The notes under the pieces were generated by a model. The model was not told where the DNA came from and ran no database searches. It worked only from the letters and a program-made list of their open reading frames with translations. Made by a program: the position numbers and the translations under genes. From Rhodophyticola porphyridii (GTDB lineage Bacteria; Pseudomonadota; Alphaproteobacteria; Rhodobacterales; Rhodobacteraceae): DNA of 64,000 nt. How positions within the stretch are numbered: position 1 is the first letter of the stretch; each line of letters starts with the position of its first letter. The DNA lies in NCBI RefSeq assembly GCF_003688285.1, contig NZ_RCNT01000005.1, forward strand, positions 197,106-261,105, in the 5' to 3' direction. This document shows, in pieces, positions 48,844 to 58,229 of the stretch.

Positions 48844-50022
48844 ATGACCTGGAAAACCCTTGACGAAATGGACCTGTCGGGCAAGCGCGTGCTGACGCGG
48901 GTGGACATCAATGTGCCCGTGGAGAACGGAGAGGTCACCGACACCACGCGGATCGACCGGATCCTGCCCACTGTGAAGGACATCCTCGCCAAGGGCGGCC
49001 TGCCCGTTCTGGTCGCGCATTTCGGCCGCCCCAAGGGCAAGGTCGTCCCCGAGATGAGCCTGCGCCAGCTTCTGCCGGCCCTGCAAAAGGCCTTCGGGCA
49101 GCCGGTCACCTTCGCCGATGGCGATTATAGCGCTGCGGTGCAGGCGATGCAGCCGGGCGAGATCCTGCTTCTGGAGAACATCCGCTTCGCTCCGGGGGAA
49201 GAGAAGAACGACCCCGATTTTGCCGCCCGTCTGGCCTCTCTTGCAGATATCTACTGCAACGATGCATTTTCAGCCGCCCATCGGGCCCATGCCTCGACCG
49301 AGGCCGTGGCCCGGCTTCTGCCGGCCTGCGCCGGGCGGCTGATGCAGGCCGAACTGAGCGCGCTGGAGGCCGCCCTTGGCACCCCCAAACGCCCGGTTGT
49401 GGCCGTCGTGGGCGGGGCCAAGGTCTCCACCAAGCTCGATCTGCTCGGCAACCTCGTGGAAAAGGTCGATCATCTGGTGATCGGCGGCGGCATGGCGAAC
49501 ACCTTCCTGTATGCGCAGGGCCATGAAATCGGTACCTCTCTGGCCGAAAAGGACATGGCCGGAACCGCCCGCGACGTGCTGACGAAGGCCGACGCCGCCG
49601 GCTGCACGATCCACCTGCCCAGGGATATCGTCGTCGCCCGCGAGTTTGCCGCCGAGGCCCCGCACGAGACCCTGCCCGCCGATGCCTGCCCGCCGGACGC
49701 GATGATCCTGGATGCCGGGCCGCAAACCGTGGCGGCGCTGGAGGCGGTGTTCGCGGCCTGCGAAACGTTGATCTGGAACGGCCCGCTTGGCGCGTTCGAG
49801 CTGAAACCGTTCGATGCCGCCACCAATCGCGCCGCCGAGGCCGCGGCACGCCTGACCGCCGCGGGCGATCTGATCACCGTGGCGGGGGGCGGCGACACGG
49901 TCGCAGCCCTGAACCAGGCCGGCGCGGCGGATCGTTTCACCTATATCTCCACCGCCGGTGGCGCGTTTCTGGAATGGATGGAGGGCAAGACCCTGCCGGG
50001 CGTGGCCGCGCTGGAGGGATGA
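48844..50022 (+). CDS. pgk: Phosphoglycerate kinase
   Basis: 392 residues from ATG 48844 with AAGGAG upstream. Substrate site [11 protein letters not shown] and [10 protein letters not shown], hinge [14 protein letters not shown], nucleotide site WNGPLGAFE and GGGDTVAAL. Produces ATP and 3-phosphoglycerate. Probably co-transcribed with gap2. Confidence 0.97.
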   Translation: MTWKTLDEMDLSGKRVLTRVDINVPVENGEVTDTTRIDRILPTVKDILAKGGLPVLVAHFGRPKGKVVPEMSLRQLLPALQKAFGQPVTFADGDYSAAVQAMQPGEILLLENIRFAPGEEKNDPDFAARLASLADIYCNDAFSAAHRAHASTEAVARLLPACAGRLMQAELSALEAALGTPKRPVVAVVGGAKVSTKLDLLGNLVEKVDHLVIGGGMANTFLYAQGHEIGTSLAEKDMAGTARDVLTKADAAGCTIHLPRDIVVAREFAAEAPHETLPADACPPDAMILDAGPQTVAALEAVFAACETLIWNGPLGAFELKPFDAATNRAAEAAARLTAAGDLITVAGGGDTVAALNQAGAADRFTYISTAGGAFLEWMEGKTLPGVAALEG

Positions 50023-50063
50023 AGCCGGCCCGACCGCACACGACAGGCCGGGTGCCGGGCGGA

Positions 50064-50083
50064 GTAAGGGAAACCCCCCTTAC
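50064..50083. terminator. Hairpin after pgk
   Basis: GTAAGGG (50064-50070), 6-base loop, CCCTTAC (50077-50083): perfect 7-bp stem without U tract, 40 bases after pgk and 57 before the next gene. Weak terminator or operator. Confidence 0.4.
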
Positions 50084-50139
50084 CAAATGGCAAATCTGCG
50101 GTACTCTCTGCCCCGGACATTTCTGAGGGGAGATTTTTC

Positions 50140-51738
50140 ATGCGCCTTTTCACCATGCTGCCGCGGGCCGCACTTGTCGTCGCCGCGCTGAGCCTGCCCG
50201 CCGCGGCCCAGGAGGGCGACCCGCGCCCGGGCTACGGCGAGATTTTCGCGCCCGATCGTCTGGCCGCCGCACTCGCCAATGTCGGCATTGCCGCGATCCG
50301 GACCCAGATGGAACTGGAATACGAGTATCTGTCCACCGATGTCCTGCGGGGCACGCTGTCCCTGTCCGGTGTCACCGCCCGCCCCCGCCTGCCCTATGAC
50401 CGTGCCGGACAGTGCGAGATCACCGTCGAACGGGCTGTGCTCAGCTCCGACCTGTCGGAACCTTTCGCCGTCTCCTCCGAGGTTGCGCTGACGCTGATCG
50501 GAGCCGATGCCGCCATCGCCTGCCTGCCACCGGAGGCATCGCTCGGGCTTCGCACGGCCGGTTTCAATGCCATCACCCTCGACCGGCTGACCGTAACCGC
50601 GGATTACGTCTACGGCACCGGCGCCACGCTTTTCGATCTGTCCGCGGCGCTGAACGGGGTGGCCATTCTGGATGTCTCCGCCGCCGGGACATTCCTGCCG
50701 CGACCGGGCGAATTCGGGCAACCGGGCGATCCTGCCTTTCGCGTCACCCGGGCCGTGGCCAGCCTGCGCGACACCGGCGGATGGGCCGCCTTGTCGCAAT
50801 TGCTGCCGGAAAACCTGCGCGCGCCCGAAACCATCCGCGCACTTGGGAACGAGCAGTTGACTCAGGCCCTTTCCGAAGGTGGAACCCGCAATCTCAGCGC
50901 CATCGAACGCAACTTCATCGATGCGCTGATGACGCAGGTGGAAGCCTATGTCCGCGACCCGGGCGAAATCACGATCGAGGCCGATCTGCCGCCCGGCGGC
51001 ATCGTGCTGGAACCCGACACCTACGCCAAACCCCACGGTCTGATCTCGGCGCTGGCTCTGGATGCGCGGATGACGCCCCTGTCGCGGTCACGCCTGATCG
51101 ACACCGACCTTCTGACGCAGATCGACGGCGGCGAGCTGACCATCGCCGAGCGGCTCGATCTGGCCCGGGCACTGATGTCCGGAGAAGGCGTGCCACTGGC
51201 CACCTCGCTTGTGCCCGAGCTTCTGGCTCCGGTCCTCGGCAGTGACGATGACCGCGCCGCCGAAGCCGCCGGTCTTGTGGCCAGTGCGCTGGCCCGGACC
51301 GATCCGGAAACCGCCTATGGCCACGCGCTGCGCGCCACAGCCGCCGAGGTGCCCGGGGCCATTTCGATGCTTGACGCGCTTGAGGCGCGGCTGACCACGC
51401 CGACCGTCGTCGCCGCGCAGAATGTCAATCTGACCGGCAGCCCCGCCGACGCGCTTGGTACCGGCACCGACCCGCGCGATCTCAGGGCGCTGGCGCTGGC
51501 CCATTTCACCGGCCTCGGTGCGCCACGGGCCTATGCGCGGGCCTATTACTATGCGCTTCTGGCCGAAGCAGCCGGCGATATCGGCGCCACCGCGCTGCGC
51601 GAGGAGATCGAGGCACGCTTTGGCGCCCGCGGGCCCGCGGTTGCGGCCTTCTGGTCCGATCTGAGCGCAGAAACCCAACGCGCGGCACTGGCGGACTGGA
51701 TCGCGCTCGATCTTGCCAGCCGCTACCGCGCCCCGTGA
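50140..51738 (+). CDS. Secreted protein of unknown function between pgk and fba
   Basis: 532 residues. Signal peptide LPRAALVVAALSLPAAAQ. Two parts: a beta-rich N-terminal half and, from ~330, helical repeats with ALALAHFTGLGAPRAYARAYY and VASALARTDPETAYGHALRA, resembling tetratricopeptide/Sel1-like packing but not a confident match. GAGGGGAG upstream. Function unknown; periplasmic location inferred. Confidence 0.75.
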   Translation: MRLFTMLPRAALVVAALSLPAAAQEGDPRPGYGEIFAPDRLAAALANVGIAAIRTQMELEYEYLSTDVLRGTLSLSGVTARPRLPYDRAGQCEITVERAVLSSDLSEPFAVSSEVALTLIGADAAIACLPPEASLGLRTAGFNAITLDRLTVTADYVYGTGATLFDLSAALNGVAILDVSAAGTFLPRPGEFGQPGDPAFRVTRAVASLRDTGGWAALSQLLPENLRAPETIRALGNEQLTQALSEGGTRNLSAIERNFIDALMTQVEAYVRDPGEITIEADLPPGGIVLEPDTYAKPHGLISALALDARMTPLSRSRLIDTDLLTQIDGGELTIAERLDLARALMSGEGVPLATSLVPELLAPVLGSDDDRAAEAAGLVASALARTDPETAYGHALRATAAEVPGAISMLDALEARLTTPTVVAAQNVNLTGSPADALGTGTDPRDLRALALAHFTGLGAPRAYARAYYYALLAEAAGDIGATALREEIEARFGARGPAVAAFWSDLSAETQRAALADWIALDLASRYRAP

Positions 51739-51770
51739 ACGGCCGCGGCGGGCAACCGGGTCGGGCGCGT

Positions 51771-51784
51771 CGTTAGCGCCACCA
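51771..51784. promoter_or_regulatory. Carbon-regulator-like site upstream of fba
   Basis: CGTTAGCGCCACCA, identical over 14 bases to the distal site upstream of gap1, 72 bases before the fba start. Confidence 0.5.
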
Positions 51785-51855
51785 ATCTTGCCCGCCGCCG
51801 CCGCAGCGCATAAGCACAGGGTCATCCGCTTCCTGCAACGAAAGGCCCTGTCCCA

Positions 51856-52746
51856 ATGACCGATGCCCAAGCCGCCCAAATGACCTCGGCCCCCGGTTTC
51901 ATCGCCGCGCTGGACCAAAGCGGCGGCTCCACGCCCAAGGCGCTGCGTCTCTACGGAATCGAAGAGGATGCCTATGGCTCGGAGGCGGAGATGTTCGACC
52001 TGATCCACCAGATGCGCGCGCGCATCGCCCAGGCCCCCGCCTTCACCGGCGACAAGGTGATCGGGGCGATCCTGTTCGAGATGACGATGGACCGGGAGAT
52101 CGGCGGCAAGCCTTCGGCGCGGTTTCTGTGGGAGGACCGGGGCGTCGTGCCGTTTCTGAAAATCGACAAGGGCCTTGAGGAGGAGGCCGATGGCGTCCAG
52201 TTGATGAAACCCATTCCCGAGCTTGACGCCCTGCTTGACCGCGCGGTCGCCGCTGGCATTTTCGGCACCAAGATGCGCTCGGCCATCAACGCGGCCTCGG
52301 AAAACGGGATTGCCGCCAACGTGGCGCAGCAGTTCGAGATCGCGGCGCGGATTTCGGCCAAGGGCCTGATGCCGATCATCGAGCCGGAAGTGACGATCTC
52401 CATCGCCGACAAGGCCCGCGCCGAGGAGATGCTTCTGGCCGAGCTTGCCCGGCATCTCGACGCCCTGCCCGAAGGCCAGCAGGTGATGCTGAAACTGACC
52501 CTGCCGGACCAGCCCAACCTCTACCAACCGCTGGTGGAGCATCCCGCCGTGATGCGGGTCGTTGCGCTGTCCGGCGGCTATTCGCGGGACGAGGCGAACG
52601 CGAAACTGGCGCAGAATACCGGCGTCATCGCCAGCTTTTCCCGCGCCCTGACCGAAGGTCTGTCGGCCCGGCAATCGAATGCGGAGTTCAACGCCGCCAT
52701 CGGCAAATCGATCGATACGATCTACGCGGCCTCCGTCGCCGGCTAG
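51856..52746 (+). CDS. fba: Fructose-bisphosphate aldolase class I
   Basis: 296 residues. Bacterial class I aldolase: FIAALDQSGGSTPKAL, VPFLKIDKGLEEEADGVQ (Lys-rich active region) and MPIIEPEVTISI. Schiff-base mechanism, no metal. Its presence beside gap and pgk fits gluconeogenic or Entner-Doudoroff-linked metabolism. Confidence 0.94.
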   Translation: MTDAQAAQMTSAPGFIAALDQSGGSTPKALRLYGIEEDAYGSEAEMFDLIHQMRARIAQAPAFTGDKVIGAILFEMTMDREIGGKPSARFLWEDRGVVPFLKIDKGLEEEADGVQLMKPIPELDALLDRAVAAGIFGTKMRSAINAASENGIAANVAQQFEIAARISAKGLMPIIEPEVTISIADKARAEEMLLAELARHLDALPEGQQVMLKLTLPDQPNLYQPLVEHPAVMRVVALSGGYSRDEANAKLAQNTGVIASFSRALTEGLSARQSNAEFNAAIGKSIDTIYAASVAG

Positions 52747-52817
52747 CACCGGGCCGGCGGGTCGGGCGCGTCTCTTTCCGCGCGGCATGACAGGACAGAG
52801 CGTGGCAGGCCGCCCCG

Positions 52818-54407
52818 CTACCGCCCCAGCCGCGCGATCAGCGCGTCCATGTCCAATCCGCCGACGCTTCCGGCCACATGGCCCCGCACCCCGGCCAGCC
52901 GGGTCGCGCAAAACCCGTCGGCAACCGCACCCGGCGCATGGCGCAGCAGGACCGACGCCGTCAGCAAAAGCGCCAGACGCTCCGCATACCACCGCGCCTC
53001 CGCCTCCTCCGGCAGGCCGGGCCAGCGCGCGCGGTGGTCGGCCAGCGCCGCGTCATAGGCCCGGTCGGCGCCGCGCGCGGCCTCCAGCTCCTCGCCCAAT
53101 GTCGCCGCGGCCAGCCCGTCCCTCGCCAACGTCCGCAGGATATCAAGGCAGATCACATTGCCCGACCCTTCCCAGATCCCGTTCAGCGGCGCCTCCCGGT
53201 AGAGCATCGGCAGGGGTGTGTCCTCCACATAGCCCATGCCACCCAGCCCCTCCATCGCCTCCACCACCACGCGCGGGCAGAGCTTGTTGTTGATGAATTT
53301 CGCCAGCGCGACACCGATCCGGGCGAAGGCGCGGTCTTCGGCGCTGTCGCCGTCGAACGCGCGCGCCACGCGCAGACCGAGTGCGGCGGCCCCTTCCCAG
53401 TCCAGAACCAGATCGGCCAGAAGGCTCCGCATCAGCGGCTGATCGATCAGGCTGCGCTGGAACACCCGGCGATGGGACACCCAGTGGTGCAGATGGACCA
53501 GCGCCGCCCGCATGAGCCCCGCCGGTGCCAATGCGGTGTCCAGGCGGGTGTGATGCACCATTTCGATGATCCGCTGAACTCCCTCCCCCTCCTCGCCGAT
53601 CAGATGGGCCTGCGCGCCGTGATACTCGATCTCGGCGGAGGCGTTCGCGCGGTTGCCCAGCTTGTCCTTCAGGCGCAGCAGGTGGATGCCGTTGCGGCCT
53701 GTCTCCAGCCAGCGGGGCACCAGAAAGCAGCTGAGCCCGCCGGGCGCCTGCGCCAATGTCAGAAACCCGTCGGACATGGGCGCGGAACAGAACCACTTGT
53801 GCCCGGTCAAGCGATAGACCGCCCCGTCGCGCTCGGCGCGGGTGGTGTTCGTCCGCACGTCCGACCCGCCCTGTTTTTCCGTCATCGCCATGCCAAGCGT
53901 CGCGGCCCGCTTGCTGCCGATCGGGGCAATCGCCGGATCATGCTCCCGTGCCGAGAGCTTCGGCACCCACTCTCCGGCCAGGGGCGTGTTCGCGAGCACC
54001 GGGATCGCGGCATAGGTCATCGTCATCGGGCAGCAGGTGCCGGGCTCCACCTGGGAATGGAGATAGACCATCGCCGCATGGGTCAGATGGCTGCCGCCGG
54101 TCCACGGCCCGCCGGCGTATCCGGCCTCGAGCCCCGCCTGCAGCAGGCTGTGATATGCCGGGGCGAACCGCACCTCGTCCAGACGCCGCCCGCCCGCATC
54201 GAAGAGACGCAGTTCAGGGCCCGGATGCTGCGCCTGCCGGGCGATCTCGGCCCAGTCCGGTCGGCTCAACTGCTCCGCATAGGGGGCTGCATCCGCATCG
54301 GCGTAGCTGCGCAACACCGGATCGTCATGCCAGAGATGCCGTTCGGGCGGGCCCGGCGGCTGGTTGGTGACCTCATGGGTCGGCAGATGCGATTGCGGGT
54401 CGATCAT
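52818..54407 (-). CDS. AidB-like acyl-CoA dehydrogenase family flavoprotein
   Basis: 529 residues from ATG 54405-54407 (AAAGG upstream). AidB landmarks: N-terminal THEVTNQPPGPPERHLWHDD, TLGMAMTEKQGGSDVRTNTT (FAD/substrate motif), WFCSAPMSDGFLTLAQ, and EGLGGMGYVEDTPLPMLYRE. In E. coli AidB is induced by alkylation and binds DNA; family members elsewhere oxidise acyl-CoAs. Role here undecided. Divergent from ftsB. Confidence 0.9.
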   Translation of the reverse strand: MIDPQSHLPTHEVTNQPPGPPERHLWHDDPVLRSYADADAAPYAEQLSRPDWAEIARQAQHPGPELRLFDAGGRRLDEVRFAPAYHSLLQAGLEAGYAGGPWTGGSHLTHAAMVYLHSQVEPGTCCPMTMTYAAIPVLANTPLAGEWVPKLSAREHDPAIAPIGSKRAATLGMAMTEKQGGSDVRTNTTRAERDGAVYRLTGHKWFCSAPMSDGFLTLAQAPGGLSCFLVPRWLETGRNGIHLLRLKDKLGNRANASAEIEYHGAQAHLIGEEGEGVQRIIEMVHHTRLDTALAPAGLMRAALVHLHHWVSHRRVFQRSLIDQPLMRSLLADLVLDWEGAAALGLRVARAFDGDSAEDRAFARIGVALAKFINNKLCPRVVVEAMEGLGGMGYVEDTPLPMLYREAPLNGIWEGSGNVICLDILRTLARDGLAAATLGEELEAARGADRAYDAALADHRARWPGLPEEAEARWYAERLALLLTASVLLRHAPGAVADGFCATRLAGVRGHVAGSVGGLDMDALIARLGR

Positions 54408-54537
54408 GATCACCTTTCCCTTGCCATTATAGCGCAACAATATGTTTTCAAGGGATTCCCTTTTCAAAGCAGATATGCGAATCTCCCCCATGCAGCGATC
54501 CGACAGAGACCGCGCGGCATTGAGGCGACACGATCAG

Positions 54538-54831
54538 ATGACCAAAAAACGCTCCGCTTCCGGGCTGTTGATCCCGATGGTGCTTCTGCTCGTGGGGGCG
54601 TATTTCACCTTTTCCGCGGTGCAGGGAAACTATGGCCTGTTCCACCGGATACAGGTGGAGGCGGAGGTTGCGAGCCTGACCGAAGAGCTTGCCATGCTGC
54701 GCGAGGAAACCGCGGAGATGGAGATCCTGACCCGGCGCATGTCGGACGAGTATCTCGACCTGGATCTGCTGGACGAACAGGCCCGCACAGTTCTGGGCTA
54801 TATGCGCGCCGACGAGATCGTGTTGCCCTAG
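54538..54831 (+). CDS. ftsB: FtsB/DivIC-family septum formation protein
   Basis: 97 residues from ATG 54538 (an upstream ATG at 54490 is possible). One membrane helix (LLIPMVLLLVGAYFTFSAV) and a periplasmic coiled coil (ASLTEELAMLREETAEMEI) with the C-terminal DLLDEQARTVLGYMRADE. Binds FtsL/FtsQ in the divisome. Adjacent to the pdh operon as in relatives. Confidence 0.9.
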   Translation: MTKKRSASGLLIPMVLLLVGAYFTFSAVQGNYGLFHRIQVEAEVASLTEELAMLREETAEMEILTRRMSDEYLDLDLLDEQARTVLGYMRADEIVLP

Positions 54832-54933
54832 CGCGGATGCCGGCTGCACAGGGCGCACCCGGACGGCCACCCATCCGTCGCACGACGCTTTGACGCAACG
54901 TCGAATTCCACTGGTGCAATTCCTCAAATCCTT

Positions 54934-54947
54934 TGCTAACGATAGTT
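54934..54947. promoter_or_regulatory. Carbon-regulator-like site upstream of pdhA
   Basis: TGCTAACGATAGTT fits the generic TGnTAnCGnTAnCA at 8 of the 10 defined positions, failing only at the last two. It lies 42 bases before pdhA, so it probably overlaps the promoter. Weakest of the set. Confidence 0.35.
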
Positions 54948-54988
54948 CAACGCTAAACTATCTGCCCAAGGCTGGAGGAGCCGTTCGC

Positions 54989-56017
54989 ATGGCCGCACGG
55001 AAGACAACGGCAAAAACTGCCGCGAAACCAAATGTTTCCGCCGAAGAGCTGCTGGAATACTACCGCGAGATGCTGCTGATCCGCAGATTCGAGGAAAAAG
55101 CCGGTCAGCTTTACGGCATGGGCCTGATCGGCGGCTTCTGCCACCTCTATATCGGTCAGGAAGCGGTCGTCGTGGGCCTTGAGGCCGCCGCCGAGGAGGG
55201 CGACAAGCGCGTCACATCCTACCGCGATCATGGCCATATGCTGGCCTGCGGCATGGACCCAAAGGGCGTGATGGCCGAATTGACCGGGCGCGAAGGCGGC
55301 TATTCCAAGGGCAAGGGCGGCTCGATGCACATGTTCTCGAAAGAGAAGCATTTCTACGGCGGCCATGGCATCGTCGGCGCGCAGGTGCCGATCGGTGCGG
55401 GCCTCGCCTTCGCCGACAAGTACCTTGGCAATGATCGCGTGACCTTCACCTATTTCGGCGATGGCGCGGCCAACCAGGGGCAGGTTTACGAGGCCTACAA
55501 CATGGCCGAACTCTGGGACCTTCCGGTGGTTTTCGTGATCGAGAACAACCAGTACGCCATGGGTACCTCCACCAAACGCTCCACCAAATCGCCGTCCTAC
55601 TGGGAACGCGGGGCGGCCTATGGCATCCCCGGCGAGGAAGTGGACGGGATGGATGTGCTGGCCGTGAAGGCCGCGGGCGAAAAAGCCGTGGCGCACTGCC
55701 GCGCGGGCAAGGGCCCCTACATCCTCGAAATCAAGACCTACCGCTATCGCGGCCATTCCATGTCGGACCCGGCCAAGTACCGCACCCGCGAAGAAGTGCA
55801 GAAAATGCGCGAGGAGCGCGACGCGATCGAACATGTGCGCGAGCTGCTCCTGCAGGGCAAACACGCGACCGAGGACGATCTCAAGGCCATCGACAAGGAC
55901 ATCAAGGCAATCGTGAACGAGGCGGCGGAGTTCGCCAAGGAAAGCCCGGAACCCGCGCTGGACGAGCTTTGGACGGATATCTACGCCGATGAGGTTCCGC
56001 AGGAGGCCTCCGCATGA
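54989..56017 (+). CDS. pdhA: Pyruvate dehydrogenase E1 alpha subunit
   Basis: 342 residues from ATG 54989 with GGAGGAG upstream. N-terminal YYREMLLIRRFEEKAGQLY, TPP motif GDGAANQGQVYEAYNMA then ENNQYAMGTS, and phosphorylation-loop region YRYRGHSMSDPAKYRT. Lys/Thr-rich N-terminal tail is typical. The stop overlaps the next gene (ATGA). Confidence 0.97.
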   Translation: MAARKTTAKTAAKPNVSAEELLEYYREMLLIRRFEEKAGQLYGMGLIGGFCHLYIGQEAVVVGLEAAAEEGDKRVTSYRDHGHMLACGMDPKGVMAELTGREGGYSKGKGGSMHMFSKEKHFYGGHGIVGAQVPIGAGLAFADKYLGNDRVTFTYFGDGAANQGQVYEAYNMAELWDLPVVFVIENNQYAMGTSTKRSTKSPSYWERGAAYGIPGEEVDGMDVLAVKAAGEKAVAHCRAGKGPYILEIKTYRYRGHSMSDPAKYRTREEVQKMREERDAIEHVRELLLQGKHATEDDLKAIDKDIKAIVNEAAEFAKESPEPALDELWTDIYADEVPQEASA

Positions 56018-56556
56018 GGCGTGCCGCCCCGATGCTTGGCCTCGCGCTGGCGGTGCCCGTGGTCGCCTTGGCCCAGACCACCGATGCCCGCATGGCGTCC
56101 TATCTCAACGGGCAGAGCAATGACGGCTCGATCCTGTTCGGATACGAGAGCGACGGCTGCACGGCCACCGCGACCATGACCCAGGTCTATTCGGACGGGG
56201 CCGAGCGCACGACCCGCACCCCGATCGACTATGCCGACATCCGCACCGACATCAACGAGCTTGGCACGGTCGATACGCTGGACATCGCGCAGATCAACCT
56301 GTTTCTTCGCGACGACGCGGAGCCGGTGATGGTCGATATCACGCTGACCACGACCGAGCCCGAAACCCGCGCCTCTTGGACACAGCAGGGCGCGACCTGC
56401 TCCGACACGGCCTGCACCATCACGCTCGAACATCCCGCCCGGGCCGACGCGCCCTCGGCCTCGCTCGTTGTGGGCGGCCCGATGGCCGGCTCCCGGGCCG
56501 AGTTCGTGCTCGACGATATCCGCGCGCTCGCGTCCCGCTGCGCCGCGCCCGACTGA
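56014..56556 (+). CDS. Secreted protein of unknown function inside the pdh operon
   Basis: 180 residues. Signal peptide [16 protein letters not shown] then [10 protein letters not shown]. Beta-rich mature domain with cysteines in [21 protein letters not shown] and SRCAAPD. Overlaps pdhA by ATGA and is 13 bases before the pdhB start, so it is co-translated with a cytosolic enzyme complex although exported. No recognised domain. Confidence 0.8.
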   Translation: MRRAAPMLGLALAVPVVALAQTTDARMASYLNGQSNDGSILFGYESDGCTATATMTQVYSDGAERTTRTPIDYADIRTDINELGTVDTLDIAQINLFLRDDAEPVMVDITLTTTEPETRASWTQQGATCSDTACTITLEHPARADAPSASLVVGGPMAGSRAEFVLDDIRALASRCAAPD

Positions 56557-56569
56557 AGGACGACTACCC

Positions 56570-57961
56570 ATGGCAACCGAAATTCTCATGCCGGCACTCT
56601 CTCCGACGATGGAGGAAGGCACGCTGGCCAAATGGCTGGTCAAGGAGGGCGATACCGTCTCTTCCGGCGACATTCTGGCCGAAATCGAAACCGACAAGGC
56701 GACGATGGAATTCGAAGCCGTGGACGAAGGCGTCATGGGCAAGATCCTTGTCGAGGAAGGCACCGAGGGCGTGAAGGTGAACAGCCCCATCGCCGTACTG
56801 CTGGACGAGGGCGAGGACGCCGACAGCGCGACAGTGGAGAGTAGCCAGCCGCAGCAGCCCGCGCCGGCCGAAAAGGCCCGGTCGTCCGAGGATGAGCCGG
56901 CCGCAGGCATGGACCACCCTGCCCCGGCCACGCCCGCACAGGCCCGGAAGTTGGAACCGGACTGGCCCGAGGGCACAGAGGTGAAGCAGACGACCGTCCG
57001 CGAAGCGCTCCGCGATGCCATGGCCGAGGAAATGCGCCGCGACGACACGGTCTTCCTGATGGGCGAGGAGGTCGCCGAGTATCAGGGCGCCTACAAGATT
57101 TCCCAGGGTCTGCTGGACGAGTTCGGCGCCAAGCGCGTCATAGATACGCCGATCACCGAGCATGGCTTTGCCGGGATCGGCGTCGGCGCGGCATTCGGCG
57201 GTCTGCGCCCCATCGTCGAATTCATGACCTTCAACTTCGCCATGCAGGCGATGGACCAGATCATCAACTCGGCCGCCAAGACGCTTTACATGTCCGGCGG
57301 GCAGATGGGGGCACCGATGGTGTTCCGGGGGCCCAACGGCGCCGCCGCCCGCGTGGGCGCGCAGCACAGCCAGGATTATGCGGCGTGGTATTCCAGCGTT
57401 CCGGGCCTGAAAGTGGCGATGCCCTACTCGGCCTCCGACGCCAAGGGGTTGCTGAAAACCGCGATCCGAGACCCGAACCCGGTGATCTTCCTGGAAAACG
57501 AGATCCTGTATGGCCGCAGCTTTGACGTGCCGGTGATGGACGATTTCACAGTGCCCTTCGGCAAGGCCCGGATCTGGCGCGAGGGCGGCGATGTCACCAT
57601 CGTCAGCTTCGGCATCGGCATGACCTATGCTCTGGAAGCGGCCGAGAAGCTGGCTGAGGATGGGATCGAGGCCGAAGTGGTCGATCTGCGCACGCTGCGC
57701 CCGCTCGACTATGACACGGTGATCGCGAGCGTGCAGAAAACCAACCGCTGCGTGACCGTGGAGGAAGGTTTCCCCGTGGGCGCCATCGGCAATCACCTGT
57801 CGGCCTATATCATGGAAAACGCCTTCGATTACCTTGACGCGCCGGTGATCAACTGCACGGGCAAGGATGTGCCGATGCCCTATGCGGCGAACCTTGAGAA
57901 ACACGCACTGGTCACCACCGACGAGGTGATCGCGGCAGTGAAGCAAGTGACCTATCGCTGA
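56570..57961 (+). CDS. pdhB: Pyruvate dehydrogenase E1 beta subunit with N-terminal lipoyl domain
   Basis: 463 residues. Residues 1-80 are a lipoyl domain with lipoyl-Lys43 in IETDKATME, nearly identical to that of pdhC; an Ala/Pro linker follows; the transketolase-like E1-beta domain ([49 protein letters not shown]) fills the rest. This fusion is common in alphaproteobacteria. GAAGGA upstream. Confidence 0.97.
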   Translation: MATEILMPALSPTMEEGTLAKWLVKEGDTVSSGDILAEIETDKATMEFEAVDEGVMGKILVEEGTEGVKVNSPIAVLLDEGEDADSATVESSQPQQPAPAEKARSSEDEPAAGMDHPAPATPAQARKLEPDWPEGTEVKQTTVREALRDAMAEEMRRDDTVFLMGEEVAEYQGAYKISQGLLDEFGAKRVIDTPITEHGFAGIGVGAAFGGLRPIVEFMTFNFAMQAMDQIINSAAKTLYMSGGQMGAPMVFRGPNGAAARVGAQHSQDYAAWYSSVPGLKVAMPYSASDAKGLLKTAIRDPNPVIFLENEILYGRSFDVPVMDDFTVPFGKARIWREGGDVTIVSFGIGMTYALEAAEKLAEDGIEAEVVDLRTLRPLDYDTVIASVQKTNRCVTVEEGFPVGAIGNHLSAYIMENAFDYLDAPVINCTGKDVPMPYAANLEKHALVTTDEVIAAVKQVTYR

Positions 57962-57965
57962 TCGG

Positions 57966-58226
57966 ATGGATGTGCTTGGCAAAACCAAAGACGGAGCGGC
58001 CTACCGGGTCGCCATCGGTTTGGACGGCAAGCCGCCGGTCGAACTGTGGGTCAGCGATGCGCTCCTGTCCTCGGAATACGGCCGGGATGCCCGTGTCAGC
58101 CACACCGAAGCCTATGAATGGATTGCGGCCAATCAACACGCGCTGGCCGATGCGGCCCGCGTTCTGGCCAATGGAAAGACCCCGCGCGCGCCATATGACG
58201 GCCTGGCGCTGGCAGAGGAGAGTTAA
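57966..58226 (+). CDS. 86-residue protein between pdhB and pdhC
   Basis: Starts 4 bases after the pdhB stop and ends 3 bases before pdhC, so clearly in the operon. Sequence (VLGKTKDGAAYRVAIGLDGK, ELWVSDALLSSEYGRDARVS, HTEAYEWIAANQHALADAAR) suggests a compact alpha/beta domain without membrane segments. I cannot name it securely; a DUF of the pdh operon in this family is likely. Confidence 0.8.
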   Translation: MDVLGKTKDGAAYRVAIGLDGKPPVELWVSDALLSSEYGRDARVSHTEAYEWIAANQHALADAARVLANGKTPRAPYDGLALAEES

Positions 58227-58229
58227 GCG

